54,284 nucleotides of DNA from an uncultured Clostridia bacterium (GCA_947369085.1 CANBJR010000015.1:1-54284); one strand, 5' to 3'; numbered from the stretch's first letter, positions 1 through 8,340 are shown. Program-made: numbers and translations. Notes: a model not told the origin generated them from the letters alone.

Positions 1-586
1 CAATTTCTCTGAACTTTGCAAAATCAATGATTCTCGGATAAGCAGACGCACCTGCTACGATAAGCTTTGGCTTGCATTCCTTGGCAATTTCAAGTACCTT
101 ATCATAATCAATTCTATGTGTAACGGGGTCTACGCCGTAAGCAACAAAGTTAAAATATTTACCTGAAATGTTTACAGGCGAGCCGTGAGTAAGGTGACCG
201 CCCTCATTAAGGTTCATTCCCATTACTGTGTCACCGGGCTGGAGCATTGCAAAATAAACGGCTGTGTTAGCCTGTGCTCCCGAGTGGGGCTGTACATTTG
301 CATGTTCTGCACCAAAAAGCTCGCAGGCACGCTTGCGCGCAATTTCTTCAACAACGTCTACGCACTCGCAGCCGCCGTAGTAACGCTTACCCGGATAACC
401 CTCGGCATATTTATTGGTAAGGTGGCTTCCCATAGCCGCCATAACGGCAGGAGAAACAAGGTTTTCGCTTGCAATAAGCTCAAGATTTCTGCGCTGTCTT
501 TTAAGCTCATCGGTCATAGCCTGACCCACCTCGGGATCATAGCCGTTGAGATACTCAAGAGATGCGATGTTTGTTAATTCACTCAT
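1..586 (-). CDS. glyA: Serine hydroxymethyltransferase, N-terminal part (cut by the window edge)
   Basis: Partial gene read on the minus strand from ATG at 586; the 3' part lies outside the window, leaving about 195 codons. GlyA is a cytosolic PLP enzyme that converts serine and tetrahydrofolate to glycine and 5,10-methylene-THF. Visible family landmarks are the early [11 protein letters not shown] segment, the [15 protein letters not shown] substrate-binding segment, and [12 protein letters not shown] followed by GGHLTHG. A strong AGGGG site precedes the start. It is the last visible gene of a minus-strand run behind dusB (gap 34 bp). Confidence 0.97.
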   Translation of the reverse strand, partial: MSELTNIASLEYLNGYDPEVGQAMTDELKRQRRNLELIASENLVSPAVMAAMGSHLTNKYAEGYPGKRYYGGCECVDVVEEIARKRACELFGAEHANVQPHSGAQANTAVYFAMLQPGDTVMGMNLNEGGHLTHGSPVNISGKYFNFVAYGVDPVTHRIDYDKVLEIAKECKPKLIVAGASAYPRIIDFAKFREI

Positions 587-620
587 TTTAAATTCCCCTT
601 ATCTGAAATTCTTTATTAAT

Positions 621-1601
621 TTATAGATTGGCTGATAACGCCTTATCTTTTAATATATATAAATCATTTAGCACTGAAATTCTTCCTGCTTCATTACGAA
701 GAGCCGCTGCTTCCTTGATCCCTTTAAAATAGCCTGCAACAAGCTTTCGTGCCTGCAAAAGCGCCATATGCTCACCTTTGTATTCAACCATTTTTTCAAT
801 ATGGCCGACCATAACGTCAAGCTTTTCTTCAAGTGACGGATAGTATAGCGGTTCTTCGGGATGTTCAAGGTAAGAATTAATCTGTGAAAAAATCCATGGA
901 TTGCCGAGCGTTGCCCGACCGACCATAATCAACTCACAGCCTGTTTTTTCAATAACAGACTTTGCTTTTTCTGCACTATCGATATCACCGTTGGCAATCA
1001 CGGGAATATTTACAGCATCCTTCACCGCTTTTATTATTTCATAATCAACGGGCGGCTTGTAATACTGCATTCTTGTCCTGCCGTGAACGGTAATTGCGCT
1101 TGCGCCTGATTGTTCACAGATTTTTGCAATTTCAACGGCGTTTGCGTTTTCATCGTCCCAGCCCTTACGGATTTTCACGGTTACGGGAACGTCTGAAACG
1201 CTGACAACCCTGCTGACAATTTTTCCGCAAAGCTCGGGATTTCTCATTAATGCACTGCCGCTGCCGTTTGAACTGATTTTCGGAGCAGGACACCCCATAT
1301 TTATGTCAATCAAGTCAGGCTTGTTCTGCATTGCACGCACAGCCGCTTCAGCCATACAGTCGGGATCATCACCGAAAATCTGAATACCGCAGGGACGTTC
1401 ATAATCGGAAATATCCATCAACTGCTCGCTTTTTTTGCTTTTAAAGGAAAGCGCCTTTGAGCTTACCATCTCGCTTACACAAAGCCCTGCGCCAAACTTC
1501 ATACAAAGCTCTCTGTATGCCCTGTCGCTCACTCCCGCCATAGGCGCCAGAACTGCACGGGATTTTAAAACAACCGAGCCTATTTTGTAACAATCACCCA
1601 T
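621..1601 (-). CDS. dusB: tRNA-dihydrouridine synthase
   Basis: Flavoenzyme of about 326 residues that reduces uridine to dihydrouridine in tRNA. The N-terminal TIM barrel begins with VVLKSRAVLAPMAGVSD, the catalytic-cysteine segment INMGCPAPKI is intact, and the FMN/phosphate segments VHGRTRMQYY and NGDIDS followed by MVGRATLGNPW are present. I place the start at ATG 1601 (MGDCYKIGS) because a GAGAAG site precedes it; a longer frame upstream lies inside the previous gene. It starts 2 bp after that gene's stop, so the two are probably co-transcribed. The exact Dus subfamily (DusB type) is by overall resemblance. Confidence 0.93.
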   Translation of the reverse strand: MGDCYKIGSVVLKSRAVLAPMAGVSDRAYRELCMKFGAGLCVSEMVSSKALSFKSKKSEQLMDISDYERPCGIQIFGDDPDCMAEAAVRAMQNKPDLIDINMGCPAPKISSNGSGSALMRNPELCGKIVSRVVSVSDVPVTVKIRKGWDDENANAVEIAKICEQSGASAITVHGRTRMQYYKPPVDYEIIKAVKDAVNIPVIANGDIDSAEKAKSVIEKTGCELIMVGRATLGNPWIFSQINSYLEHPEEPLYYPSLEEKLDVMVGHIEKMVEYKGEHMALLQARKLVAGYFKGIKEAAALRNEAGRISVLNDLYILKDKALSANL

Positions 1602-1603
1602 AT

Positions 1604-2113
1604 TTATCTTCTCAAAGCTTTTCTGCCGCTGACCTTTGTGCTGATAAGCACAACAGCCGCAACAATTACTCCCACTCCGACGCACACCCAAGAAATAATT
1701 CCCGCAGTGTAGTTGGTGGAATACTGCTTTTTACTTACTGTTTTAGAAACAGTCGGCGCTTGAATATAGGAAGTGGTGTCTTCTTGTTCAGGCTCAACAT
1801 ACTGCGCCTGTGTGGGCACCTCGGTTTCAGGCTCAAAAGGTTCTGTTTCGGGCGAAACATACTCGGTTGTTTCCTCAGCATACGGCGGCTCTGTTTCAGG
1901 AACATACTCGGTGGTTTCTTCAGCATACGTTGGCTCGGTTGCAACAGGCTCGGTATATACGGGTTCGGTTTCAACAGGCTCAACAGTTGAAATATCATCG
2001 TCAATTCCGTCGCCGTCATAATCTACGGCGAACACCGAAAATCCGCTGAAAAACACTGCTATTATTAATATAGAAAGGCAAACTGCTTTTTTAAGATAAC
2101 TGTTTGATTTCAT
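1604..2113 (-). CDS. Secreted, C-terminally anchored Glu/Pro/Thr-rich repeat protein, unknown function
   Basis: A 169-residue protein with an N-terminal signal peptide (about residues 8-29), then a calcium-loop-like stretch DYDGDGIDDD at 31-40, then a low-complexity region rich in Thr, Glu and Pro holding two near copies of YAEETTEYV/PETEP, and a C-terminal membrane helix (about 135-160) followed by a basic tail. This is the layout of a surface-displayed stalk. No LPXTG-type motif is seen. Start ATG 2113 has a GGGGT-type ribosome site. It is directly upstream of dusB and probably shares its transcript, although the functions look unrelated. Role unknown. Confidence 0.75.
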   Translation of the reverse strand: MKSNSYLKKAVCLSILIIAVFFSGFSVFAVDYDGDGIDDDISTVEPVETEPVYTEPVATEPTYAEETTEYVPETEPPYAEETTEYVSPETEPFEPETEVPTQAQYVEPEQEDTTSYIQAPTVSKTVSKKQYSTNYTAGIISWVCVGVGVIVAAVVLISTKVSGRKALRR

Positions 2114-2247
2114 TCTAATACCCCATTTATTGTTTGTTGGCGTATATATTTTAATTATAACAAACACAACTGCTTTATGCAAGTGTTTTATTTTATAGCG
2201 CAGGAAGTCCTATATTATTTAGCTTATTGCTCTAATCTTAAAATAAT

Positions 2248-2269
2248 ATTATATACAAATGTATATAAT
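2248..2269. promoter_or_regulatory. Perfect 9-bp inverted repeat in a divergent intergenic region
   Basis: ATTATATAC and GTATATAAT separated by 4 bases, lying between the minus-strand surface protein (start 2113) and the plus-strand PRTase-like gene (start 2366). It may be a regulator site or simply AT-rich promoter DNA. The rest of the 252-bp gap is AT-rich with no further clear structure. Confidence 0.3.
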
Positions 2270-2365
2270 TATCTAAAAGATATTGATTTTTTTGTAGATA
2301 TAGTGTAAAATATTATTTACAATAAATAGTTTTTATTGCAAATCCCCAAACAGGAGGCCGATAAT

Positions 2366-3001
2366 ATGGCTCAGATGTACAAAATAAGAACGAAAAACAA
2401 AAACGTTTTCCTGCGTGTAGCAAAGGGTCACTTTGCAACTTCACACAGCCACACTAATTACTTTATAGATGTTACCACGCAAAAGACAAGACTATCCGAA
2501 GCAAAGGCAGTAGCAAAGGAGCTTGTTTCTTCCTACAGAACCACAACAATTGTTGATACAATCCTCTGCGTTGACGGAACAGAGGTAATCGGTGCCTGCG
2601 TTGCCGATGAGCTGACAAAAGAGGACTTTGTAAATATGAACGCACACCAGACAATTTACGTTGTTTCGCCTGAATATCTTGCAGGCGGTCAGCTTATGTT
2701 CCGTGACAATCTCACTCCGATGATTGCTGGCAAGCACGTTTTGGTTCTTGCCGCTTCGGTTACAACAGGCAAAACTGCTCAGGCGGCTATTGACGCAATT
2801 AAATATTACGGTGGATTGGTTGTCGGTGTTTCAGCAATTTTTGCAACTGTTCACACGTGTGAAGGTTATCCCGTTTCATCAATTTTCGACCCGAATGACC
2901 TTGGTGATTATGAAAGCTACAATTCCCACCACTGTCCGCTATGCGAAAAAGGTGAAAAGATTGAAGCGCTTGTCAACAGCTACGGTTACTCAAAACTTTG
3001 A
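2366..3001 (+). CDS. Phosphoribosyltransferase-fold protein (orotate PRTase-like) with altered PRPP loop
   Basis: 211 residues; ATG 2366 is chosen because AGGAGG lies just upstream, while the upstream in-frame start has no such site. The C-terminal half has the type I PRTase core: a hydrophobic strand then VTTGKT at residues 132-137, matching the PRPP-binding loop. The two acidic residues that normally precede this loop (as in VDDVxTTG) are replaced by Ala-Ala (129-130). The tail carries a CPLC pair (190-193) and Cys164. It stands alone, apart from the pyrimidine genes at 38-45 kb. A true orotate PRTase role is therefore uncertain; it may be a regulator or a salvage enzyme with changed chemistry. 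Confidence 0.7.
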   Translation: MAQMYKIRTKNKNVFLRVAKGHFATSHSHTNYFIDVTTQKTRLSEAKAVAKELVSSYRTTTIVDTILCVDGTEVIGACVADELTKEDFVNMNAHQTIYVVSPEYLAGGQLMFRDNLTPMIAGKHVLVLAASVTTGKTAQAAIDAIKYYGGLVVGVSAIFATVHTCEGYPVSSIFDPNDLGDYESYNSHHCPLCEKGEKIEALVNSYGYSKL

Positions 3002-3024
3002 TTCTTAAACAATAGGCAAAATAC

Positions 3025-3059
3025 ACTGCCTCGAAAGATGATTTCGGGGCAGTTTTTTC
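3025..3059 (+). terminator. Intrinsic terminator after the PRTase-like gene
   Basis: Stem ACTGCC and CGAAA pairing with TTTCG and GGCAGT, followed by a run of six T. Confidence 0.88.
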
Positions 3060-3231
3060 TTATTGTAAGTACGTTCTCTCAATATTTATGTCAACTTCAC
3101 AATCAAACACCAAATTTATGATTTTATAAACCGATAAAACAAGAACTGCTTTATTTTTTAACATTTTTAACTTCGATTTATGACAAACGATTAAACAGAC
3201 GAAAATCAAAAATTTAAAGAGGCGTAAGTTT

Positions 3232-4113
3232 ATGGATACAGATACCAAAAAACAAGAAATCAAACTTCACGGTACTTTTGACCTTCCCTTGGAATTTTAC
3301 GATTGCAACAACCGTGTATATAAAGATTTATACATTCATTGGCACAAACAAATGGAAATAATTTATGTTATTACCGGAAAAATAATTCTCCGCTTGGATA
3401 ACAATCTTGTGGAAGCCTCCTCAGGCGATTTTATTTTTATTGCACCGGAAGCAGTCCACTATATTAAAAGCGGCGAAGAATTGCTGGAATTTAAATCACT
3501 GGTATTTGACCTGAGAATTCTTAACGGTTCTACAGATGATTTTTGCCAAAATAAAGTTGCACAACCGCTAATTTCACATCAAATGAAGATTTCAGATAAA
3601 ATCGTTTGCAATGACAAAAACTATGAAGAAATTAAAAAATGTTTTTTCAAACTTAACGAATGCTGGAGAAACAGAGAAAATTTTTATCAGCTTGAAGCAA
3701 AATATCTGATGTTTCGTTTTTTTCATCAAATATTAACCGGAGGGCACTACAGCCAAATCAGTCTTGAAAGCAACAAATTAACAGCAGCAGTCAAGTCAGC
3801 CATTACTTATATTCAGACTAATTTTAGCAGTGAACTTACGACAGGTTCCATTTCAAAATATGTTCATTATAACGAGTATTATTTTATGCGCATATTTAAA
3901 AAGTACACCGGCAGAACAATTGTTGAATACATCACGGAATACAGGCTTGAAAAAGCAAAGGAACTTTTGCAAAAAGACAAGCTTTCTATTGAAGAAATAG
4001 CATATCAGGTCGGTTTTTCAACAACAAGTTATTTCTCCAGCAAGTTTCGAGAAATGTTTCATGTAACGCCGAGTGAATTTCGCAAAGAAATGCAGGGCAA
4101 CACAGAAAAATAA
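3232..4113 (+). CDS. AraC-family transcriptional regulator with N-terminal cupin domain
   Basis: 293 residues. The N-terminal part (about 15-110) looks like an AraC-type cupin sensor (HWHKQMEIIYVITGKI, GDFIFIAPEAVHYI). The C-terminal 100 residues hold two helix-turn-helix units: one around ISKYVHYNEYYFMRIFKKYTG and a second around LSIEEIAYQVGFSTTSYFSSKFREMF. An AGAGG site precedes ATG 3232. It is followed by its own terminator and then by the dockerin esterase on the same strand, so a role in sugar or polysaccharide regulation of that gene is a reasonable inference. Confidence 0.92.
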   Translation: MDTDTKKQEIKLHGTFDLPLEFYDCNNRVYKDLYIHWHKQMEIIYVITGKIILRLDNNLVEASSGDFIFIAPEAVHYIKSGEELLEFKSLVFDLRILNGSTDDFCQNKVAQPLISHQMKISDKIVCNDKNYEEIKKCFFKLNECWRNRENFYQLEAKYLMFRFFHQILTGGHYSQISLESNKLTAAVKSAITYIQTNFSSELTTGSISKYVHYNEYYFMRIFKKYTGRTIVEYITEYRLEKAKELLQKDKLSIEEIAYQVGFSTTSYFSSKFREMFHVTPSEFRKEMQGNTEK

Positions 4114-4125
4114 AATATTCAATTA

Positions 4126-4166
4126 AAGGGGCTGTATTTATCATTTTACAGCTCCTATATTTTTTA
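4126..4166 (+). terminator. Intrinsic terminator after the AraC gene
   Basis: GGGGCTGTA pairs imperfectly with TTACAGCTCC, then a T-rich tail. The same GGCTGT/ACAGC hairpin type recurs at 45923 and 54233. Confidence 0.78.
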
Positions 4167-4223
4167 AAAATCAGGATTTCAACAAGTTAAGTCAGTATAT
4201 TTATAAACATTTTATTGCTAATA

Positions 4224-4232
4224 TGTTATAAT
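4224..4232 (+). promoter_or_regulatory. Probable extended -10 promoter of the esterase gene
   Basis: TG-T-TATAAT (extended -10) about 78 bp upstream of the esterase start. No good -35 is seen, which fits an extended -10 promoter. Confidence 0.45.
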
Positions 4233-4309
4233 TATTTTGTTAAAATCAGACAACAAAATGTCTGCAAAGCAAAATCAAAAAAGAAAAATCTTTAAAGGAG
4301 GTTTTCTGT

Positions 4310-6400
4310 ATGAAAAGAAGAATATCAAAAGTTTTAAGCCTGATTTTAGCATCAGTACTGCTGCTTACCGGCATTTCTATCACAGGCGTCAGCGCATCTT
4401 CCGAGGGCATATTGTACGGAGATGCTGATAACAGCGGTAATGTATCAGTTACGGATGTTACATGCATTCAAAAATATCTTGCGAAGCAAATAACTGAAGA
4501 CGATATTAATTTAGCCGCAGCGGGAGTTCTCGGCAACAGCGAAGTACAAATTGCCGACGCAACTTGTATTCAAAAATACCTTGCCGAAATGATTAATAAA
4601 TTCCCGATAGAAGAAGAGTCAGACACGGTACAAGTTATATTTAATGTGACGATACCGGAAGTTATACCTGAAGGTGCCAATGTCAGCATAGGAACAAATT
4701 TCAATGATTGGAATCCTGCCGACACAGAATGGTTCATGACAAAAATTGACGACCTTCATTACCAATTAATAATGGATATTGACGCACAGTATATCGGAAA
4801 AGTTGTTCAATACAAATACACCGTTCAGGTTGACGGTCAGGATAATATGTGGTCGCAGGTTGAGGGTGGTCCTACCGGCGGTGAAATCAGCAACAGAACC
4901 TTTACCCTTGAGGCGGAAGGAAACATAGTCAACGATACTGTATCAATGTTTAAAAACCAAACAGGAATGAATTCTGTAACCGGCGGAACACTCGAAACAT
5001 TTAAACTTGATATGCCGCAGTATTCTGACGGCAGAACAAGAAATATCCGTGTTTGGTTACCTGATGGTTACGATCCGGAAAACACAGAAAAGAAATATCC
5101 CGTTTTCTATATGCATGACGGACAAAATATATTTGACTCCTACACATCATTTTCAGGTGAGTGGCAAGTTGATGAAGCTATTACCGATATGATAAGCCAG
5201 GGTTATGAGGGTGCTATTGTTGTAGGTATAGATAATTCAAGTGATAGAATCAATGAATATACTCCTGATTGGCCTGATGTTGATTCCACAACTGCAGATG
5301 ATCCTTCGGGCTACAAATATGCAGCATTTATTGTTGAAACCTTAAAGCCATATATTGACACTCATTATAATGTACGCACGGACAAAGAAAGCACCGGTAT
5401 AGGCGGCAGCTCTATGGGAGGTCTTATTTCCTATTATATCGGACTTGAATATCCGGACGTATTTGGTCAAGTGCTTGCATTCTCTCCGTCTTTTTGGTTA
5501 TTCAGCGAGAATACAATCAGCACAGTGATTTCCTCCAAAGATTTCAGTGATACTGCAAACTTACCAAAGACATTCCTCTATGTTGGCGGAGAAGCAAGCA
5601 TTGCCCCATACATCGGATTTGTCAAGGATGCTATGATTGAAGCAGGATATCCGGAAGAAAAAATTAACACTCTTGTTGATCCTACCCAAGGTCACAACGA
5701 GAGCGCATGGTCAAAATATTTTCCGCAGGCATATCAATGGCTGGTTGGATTTGAGGCACAGCCGCCTGAAGAAAAAGATTTCTACCGTATTTATCTTGAT
5801 ACCAGCTACTCCAAATGGGAAACTCCCTATGTTGCTATGTGGATTGGCGAAACGAATATCGTTCCTATGACTCCGGTAGAAGGAAAAGAATATTTGTTCT
5901 ATTATGATCTGCCGAAAGAACAGACAGAATTTCTGTTCAGGGCAAACGATGACCTTACTCAATGGGGCGAGGCAGCGTCTGTGAATGTTAATTTCCGTCC
6001 TGCCAATGAAAATATGGTTTACGTCTTTGACAGCCAGGCAGGTGACGGTAAATACAGCGGTTCGTGGCAACAGCTCCCTCCGGAACCCGAAAAGGATACA
6101 TACCGAGTGTATTTTGACGTTTCCAACGCCGAATGGGAAGAAGCATACATCTGTATGTGGATTGGCGGAGAAAACTTAGTGAAAATGACACCTGTTGAAG
6201 AAAAAACCGGAATATTTGCATATGACCTTCCAAAAGAGCAAGTTGAATTCTTGCTCAGAGCCGATTTAGACTTCTCACACTGGGGCGAATACTCATCTGT
6301 AAACATCAGCTTTTCACCCGAGAATGAAAATATGATTTACGTATTTGACGTTCCGTCAGGAGGCGGCAAACAAAGCGGTTCGTGGCATGAATATAAGTAA
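4310..6400 (+). CDS. Secreted multimodular esterase with dockerin and carbohydrate-binding modules
   Basis: 696 residues after a strong AAAGGAGG site. Order: signal peptide (1-30); type I dockerin-like pair (33-95), with a complete first loop (Asp38, Asp40, Asp49) and a second loop missing its first acidic ligands (Gly72, Leu74); a CBM20-like starch-binding module (about 106-210, with NDWNP and an NR motif); an Esterase_D-type alpha/beta hydrolase (about 228-485) with nucleophile Ser368 in GSSMG and probable His462 in GHNES; then two 95-100 residue repeats (490-589, 597-695) that share CMWIG/AMWIG, YDLPKEQ and W-GE motifs and resemble CBM26-type modules. It probably acts outside the cell, docked to a cohesin scaffold, and removes acyl groups from a polysaccharide. 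The starch link is inference. The upstream AraC gene may regulate it. Confidence 0.88.
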   Translation: MKRRISKVLSLILASVLLLTGISITGVSASSEGILYGDADNSGNVSVTDVTCIQKYLAKQITEDDINLAAAGVLGNSEVQIADATCIQKYLAEMINKFPIEEESDTVQVIFNVTIPEVIPEGANVSIGTNFNDWNPADTEWFMTKIDDLHYQLIMDIDAQYIGKVVQYKYTVQVDGQDNMWSQVEGGPTGGEISNRTFTLEAEGNIVNDTVSMFKNQTGMNSVTGGTLETFKLDMPQYSDGRTRNIRVWLPDGYDPENTEKKYPVFYMHDGQNIFDSYTSFSGEWQVDEAITDMISQGYEGAIVVGIDNSSDRINEYTPDWPDVDSTTADDPSGYKYAAFIVETLKPYIDTHYNVRTDKESTGIGGSSMGGLISYYIGLEYPDVFGQVLAFSPSFWLFSENTISTVISSKDFSDTANLPKTFLYVGGEASIAPYIGFVKDAMIEAGYPEEKINTLVDPTQGHNESAWSKYFPQAYQWLVGFEAQPPEEKDFYRIYLDTSYSKWETPYVAMWIGETNIVPMTPVEGKEYLFYYDLPKEQTEFLFRANDDLTQWGEAASVNVNFRPANENMVYVFDSQAGDGKYSGSWQQLPPEPEKDTYRVYFDVSNAEWEEAYICMWIGGENLVKMTPVEEKTGIFAYDLPKEQVEFLLRADLDFSHWGEYSSVNISFSPENENMIYVFDVPSGGGKQSGSWHEYK

Positions 6401-6492
6401 TCTGATATTAAATTCAATATTAATATCTAAACAATAGAGAAAAACATCCAAAGTTTAATTATTCTATACTGTAAGAACTGAACTCTTGCAGC

Positions 6493-6528
6493 AAGGGCGA
6501 CCGCAAACGGTCGCCCTTATTTCTTTTA
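6493..6528. terminator. Bidirectional terminator between convergent genes
   Basis: Perfect 11-bp stem (AAGGGCGACCG / CGGTCGCCCTT) with a 4-base loop, flanked by T-rich DNA downstream on the plus strand, between the esterase and the minus-strand GNAT gene. Confidence 0.9.
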
Positions 6529-6535
6529 ATAAAAA

Positions 6536-7576
6536 TTATCGTTCCCATTCGCTCTTTAAAACTGAGCGCACAACATGGTCAATTATACCCTGATTGCTGA
6601 AACCTGTCTGACGGAGAGTGCCCTCGTATTTCAACCCGCATTTTGTCATAACTCTGCCCGAATTCGGATTGTTAACATCGTGAGTTGCTTCTATCCTGTT
6701 CACACCGACCTCCTCAAATAAAAACTCAATAACTTTGCTGAAAGCCTCCGATGTTATCCCCTTGTGCCAGTAATCCTCGCCGATGCAATAACCGATTAAG
6801 GTACAGCGTATCTGCTCCTTTAGCTCAACAACGCTGATGTTTCCGACAGCCTGACCGTTTTCCTTGTACTCAATAACCCAGTTGTAATAATCAGCTTTTT
6901 CGTAACAGTCAATACAGCTTTGGATATATGCTCTTACATCGTCAACGTTCGTGTACGGCTGCCAGATAAGAAATTTTGTAACATTCGGATTAGAAGCCCA
7001 GTTATTAAACATATCCTCTGCATCACTCAAACGGAATTTTCTTAAAATCAACTGATTTGTTTCAAGAGTTTTTGTACCACAATGCTTCATAACATCACTC
7101 TTTCTGTTTATAACATACTTCATAGGAGTAAATTTTATACCGTTCAGCTCCTGTTCATCACTCATAGGAACAAAACCTATATGCAAATAAAATCCTTTGC
7201 CGTATGGTGAGGAATTAAGCGTGATTTCCTCTAAATTGGGATTTTCACTTAAAAGGTCACTCAGCAAATAATTGAAAATTGCCGTTGCGATTCCCTTGTG
7301 GTGATATTCCTTTTTTGTAAACACAAGGTTTATATGCGTTTTATTTGCCCTCATTCCTATAATACCGACAATTTTATCACCGTCAAAGGCGGCATATATC
7401 GGACAGATTCCTTTCCTGCAATTCTCAATGAACTCTCTGTTTTCAATAACATCCTTTTTAAAGGTTTCAACACCCTCAATCTTATAATCAGGCGCTTCAA
7501 ATTGCATAAAAACTTCAAGTGCAAGATTGAGTGCTTCTTCTGTTTCGTTTGGTCTGATTTTTCTTATTTCGTACAT
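6536..7576 (-). CDS. Double GNAT-domain N-acetyltransferase
   Basis: About 346 residues holding two GNAT acetyltransferase domains in tandem. The first (about 1-160) has the acetyl-CoA loop as KKEYHHKGIATAIF and an SSPYGKGFYLHIGF segment. The second (about 168-346) is RimJ/RimL-like (TNQLILRKFRLSDAEDM, YWHKGITSEAF, NxxSGRVMTKCGLKYEGTLR). The ATG at 7576 has an AAAGGA site 9 bases upstream; an ATG at 7582 overlaps the old methyltransferase stop as TAATG but sits only 3 bases from the site. It lies downstream of a leader/attenuator and a broken methyltransferase, so it may be a drug-modifying or protein-modifying enzyme. Substrate unknown. Confidence 0.87.
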   Translation of the reverse strand: MYEIRKIRPNETEEALNLALEVFMQFEAPDYKIEGVETFKKDVIENREFIENCRKGICPIYAAFDGDKIVGIIGMRANKTHINLVFTKKEYHHKGIATAIFNYLLSDLLSENPNLEEITLNSSPYGKGFYLHIGFVPMSDEQELNGIKFTPMKYVINRKSDVMKHCGTKTLETNQLILRKFRLSDAEDMFNNWASNPNVTKFLIWQPYTNVDDVRAYIQSCIDCYEKADYYNWVIEYKENGQAVGNISVVELKEQIRCTLIGYCIGEDYWHKGITSEAFSKVIEFLFEEVGVNRIEATHDVNNPNSGRVMTKCGLKYEGTLRQTGFSNQGIIDHVVRSVLKSEWER

Positions 7577-7581
7577 AAACA

Positions 7582-7973
7582 TTATTCCTTTCTGAATATA
7601 TCAAGTGTGTGATGTGATATTCCGAGCATATCTGACCTTTCACAGGTAGCAAGGTGATGTCATATTGATTATCTTTAAAGTCGGACAGGTCTGTTGCATT
7701 ACCATGACAGATTGTGATATTTTCTTCGGGTGTTATTTTTCCTTTAAAAATCTCAATGTTGTGCTTCACCAGCTCAACGGCGTCAACGCAATAGCCTTTC
7801 TTTGCAAGAGCGTGACTGTACCGTCCTGTTCCTGCACCTATTTCTATAATGCGTGAATCAGGCGTTGTATACTTCTCTATGTAATACATTGTGGTAACAA
7901 ACTCTGCCATACCGTAGCGTGACAAAAGACGGTTTTCTTCATCGTAGCTGTTGTAATAATCCTCAATTTTCAT
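7582..7973 (-). pseudogene. Class I SAM-dependent methyltransferase with internal deletion and frameshift
   Basis: GGAGG site and ATG 7973, then MKIEDYYNSYDEENRLLSRY and a normal SAM-binding core (IIEIGAGTGRYSHAL, HGNATDLSDF, YDITLL). At about 7643-7655 the match ends, and the family's C-terminal segment (LATCERSDMLGISHHTLDIF, then RKE and a stop at 7584) resumes in a different frame. Read in the first frame, the protein runs on through nonsense to 7515. About 100 or more residues of the usual middle are missing. This is best read as a deletion that inactivated the gene. The old stop overlaps the first GNAT ATG, so the two were once translationally coupled. Confidence 0.8.
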
Positions 7974-7984
7974 AATGTACCTCC

Positions 7985-8022
7985 AAAATAAAAAACGGTG
8001 AAAGCCTTTTGAGCTTCCACCG
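7985..8022 (-). terminator. Attenuator-type terminator just upstream of the methyltransferase ribosome site
   Basis: On the minus strand a stem CGGTGGAAGC / GGCTTTCACCG with short loop is followed by TTTTTTATTTT, and then directly by the GGAGG site of the methyltransferase. It lies between the promoter and the gene it serves, which is the arrangement of a transcription attenuator. Confidence 0.82.
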
Positions 8023-8050
8023 CCGAATATCAAATGAAATTATAAAATCA

Positions 8051-8158
8051 TCAGTTATTCCTAAAATGGGTGCGACAATGTAAGCCCGTTATATTTTTAG
8101 AAAAATCATAACGAGGGGCATCGACGACTGTAAAATTGTAAAAACTGAATTTAAACAT
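8051..8158 (-). CDS. 35-codon leader ORF (candidate attenuator leader peptide)
   Basis: ATG at 8158 preceded at good spacing by GGGTGA; 35 codons ending at TGA 8051-8053. The product starts MFKFSFYNFTVVDAPRYD. It begins about 27 nt after the -10 box and ends about 29 nt before the terminator hairpin, which places it correctly for ribosome-dependent control of the downstream methyltransferase/GNAT genes. No homology is claimed; the evidence is position, ribosome site and the terminator. Confidence 0.55.
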   Translation of the reverse strand: MFKFSFYNFTVVDAPRYDFSKNITGLHCRTHFRNN

Positions 8159-8184
8159 TTCAATCACCCAACTAAATTTTACTA

Positions 8185-8213
8185 ATCATATCACCAACGC
8201 TGATAAATGTCAA
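8185..8213 (-). promoter_or_regulatory. Promoter of the leader ORF / methyltransferase / GNAT unit
   Basis: Consensus TTGACA (8208-8213) and TATGAT (8185-8190) with a 17-bp spacer on the minus strand. Confidence 0.85.
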
Positions 8214-8229
8214 CAAAAAGTTTATAAAA

Positions 8230-8259
8230 TTAAAAACGCCTCATTCCGAAGAATGAGGC
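8230..8259 (-). terminator. Intrinsic terminator of tRNA-Arg
   Basis: Perfect 9-bp stem GCCTCATTC / GAATGAGGC with a TTCG loop on the minus strand, followed by GTTTTTAATTTT. Confidence 0.92.
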
Positions 8260-8263
8260 TTGG

Positions 8264-8337
8264 CGCGCCGGAAGAGACTCGAACTCCCGACCTTCTGATT
8301 CGTAGTCAGACACTCTATCCAGCTGAGCTACCGGCGC
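8264..8337 (-). tRNA. tRNA-Arg (anticodon ACG)
   Basis: Complete cloverleaf on the minus strand: acceptor GCGCCGG / CCGGCGC, D-loop TAGCTCAGCTGGATAGAG, anticodon arm TCTGA-CTACGAA-TCAGA giving ACG, and T-arm GTTCGAGTC. No encoded CCA. Confidence 0.97.
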
Positions 8338-8340
8338 ATA

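Noticed and set aside
1735..2049. Overlapping frames across the Glu/Pro/Thr-rich gene
   Set aside because: Low-complexity codons open several frames; no ribosome sites.
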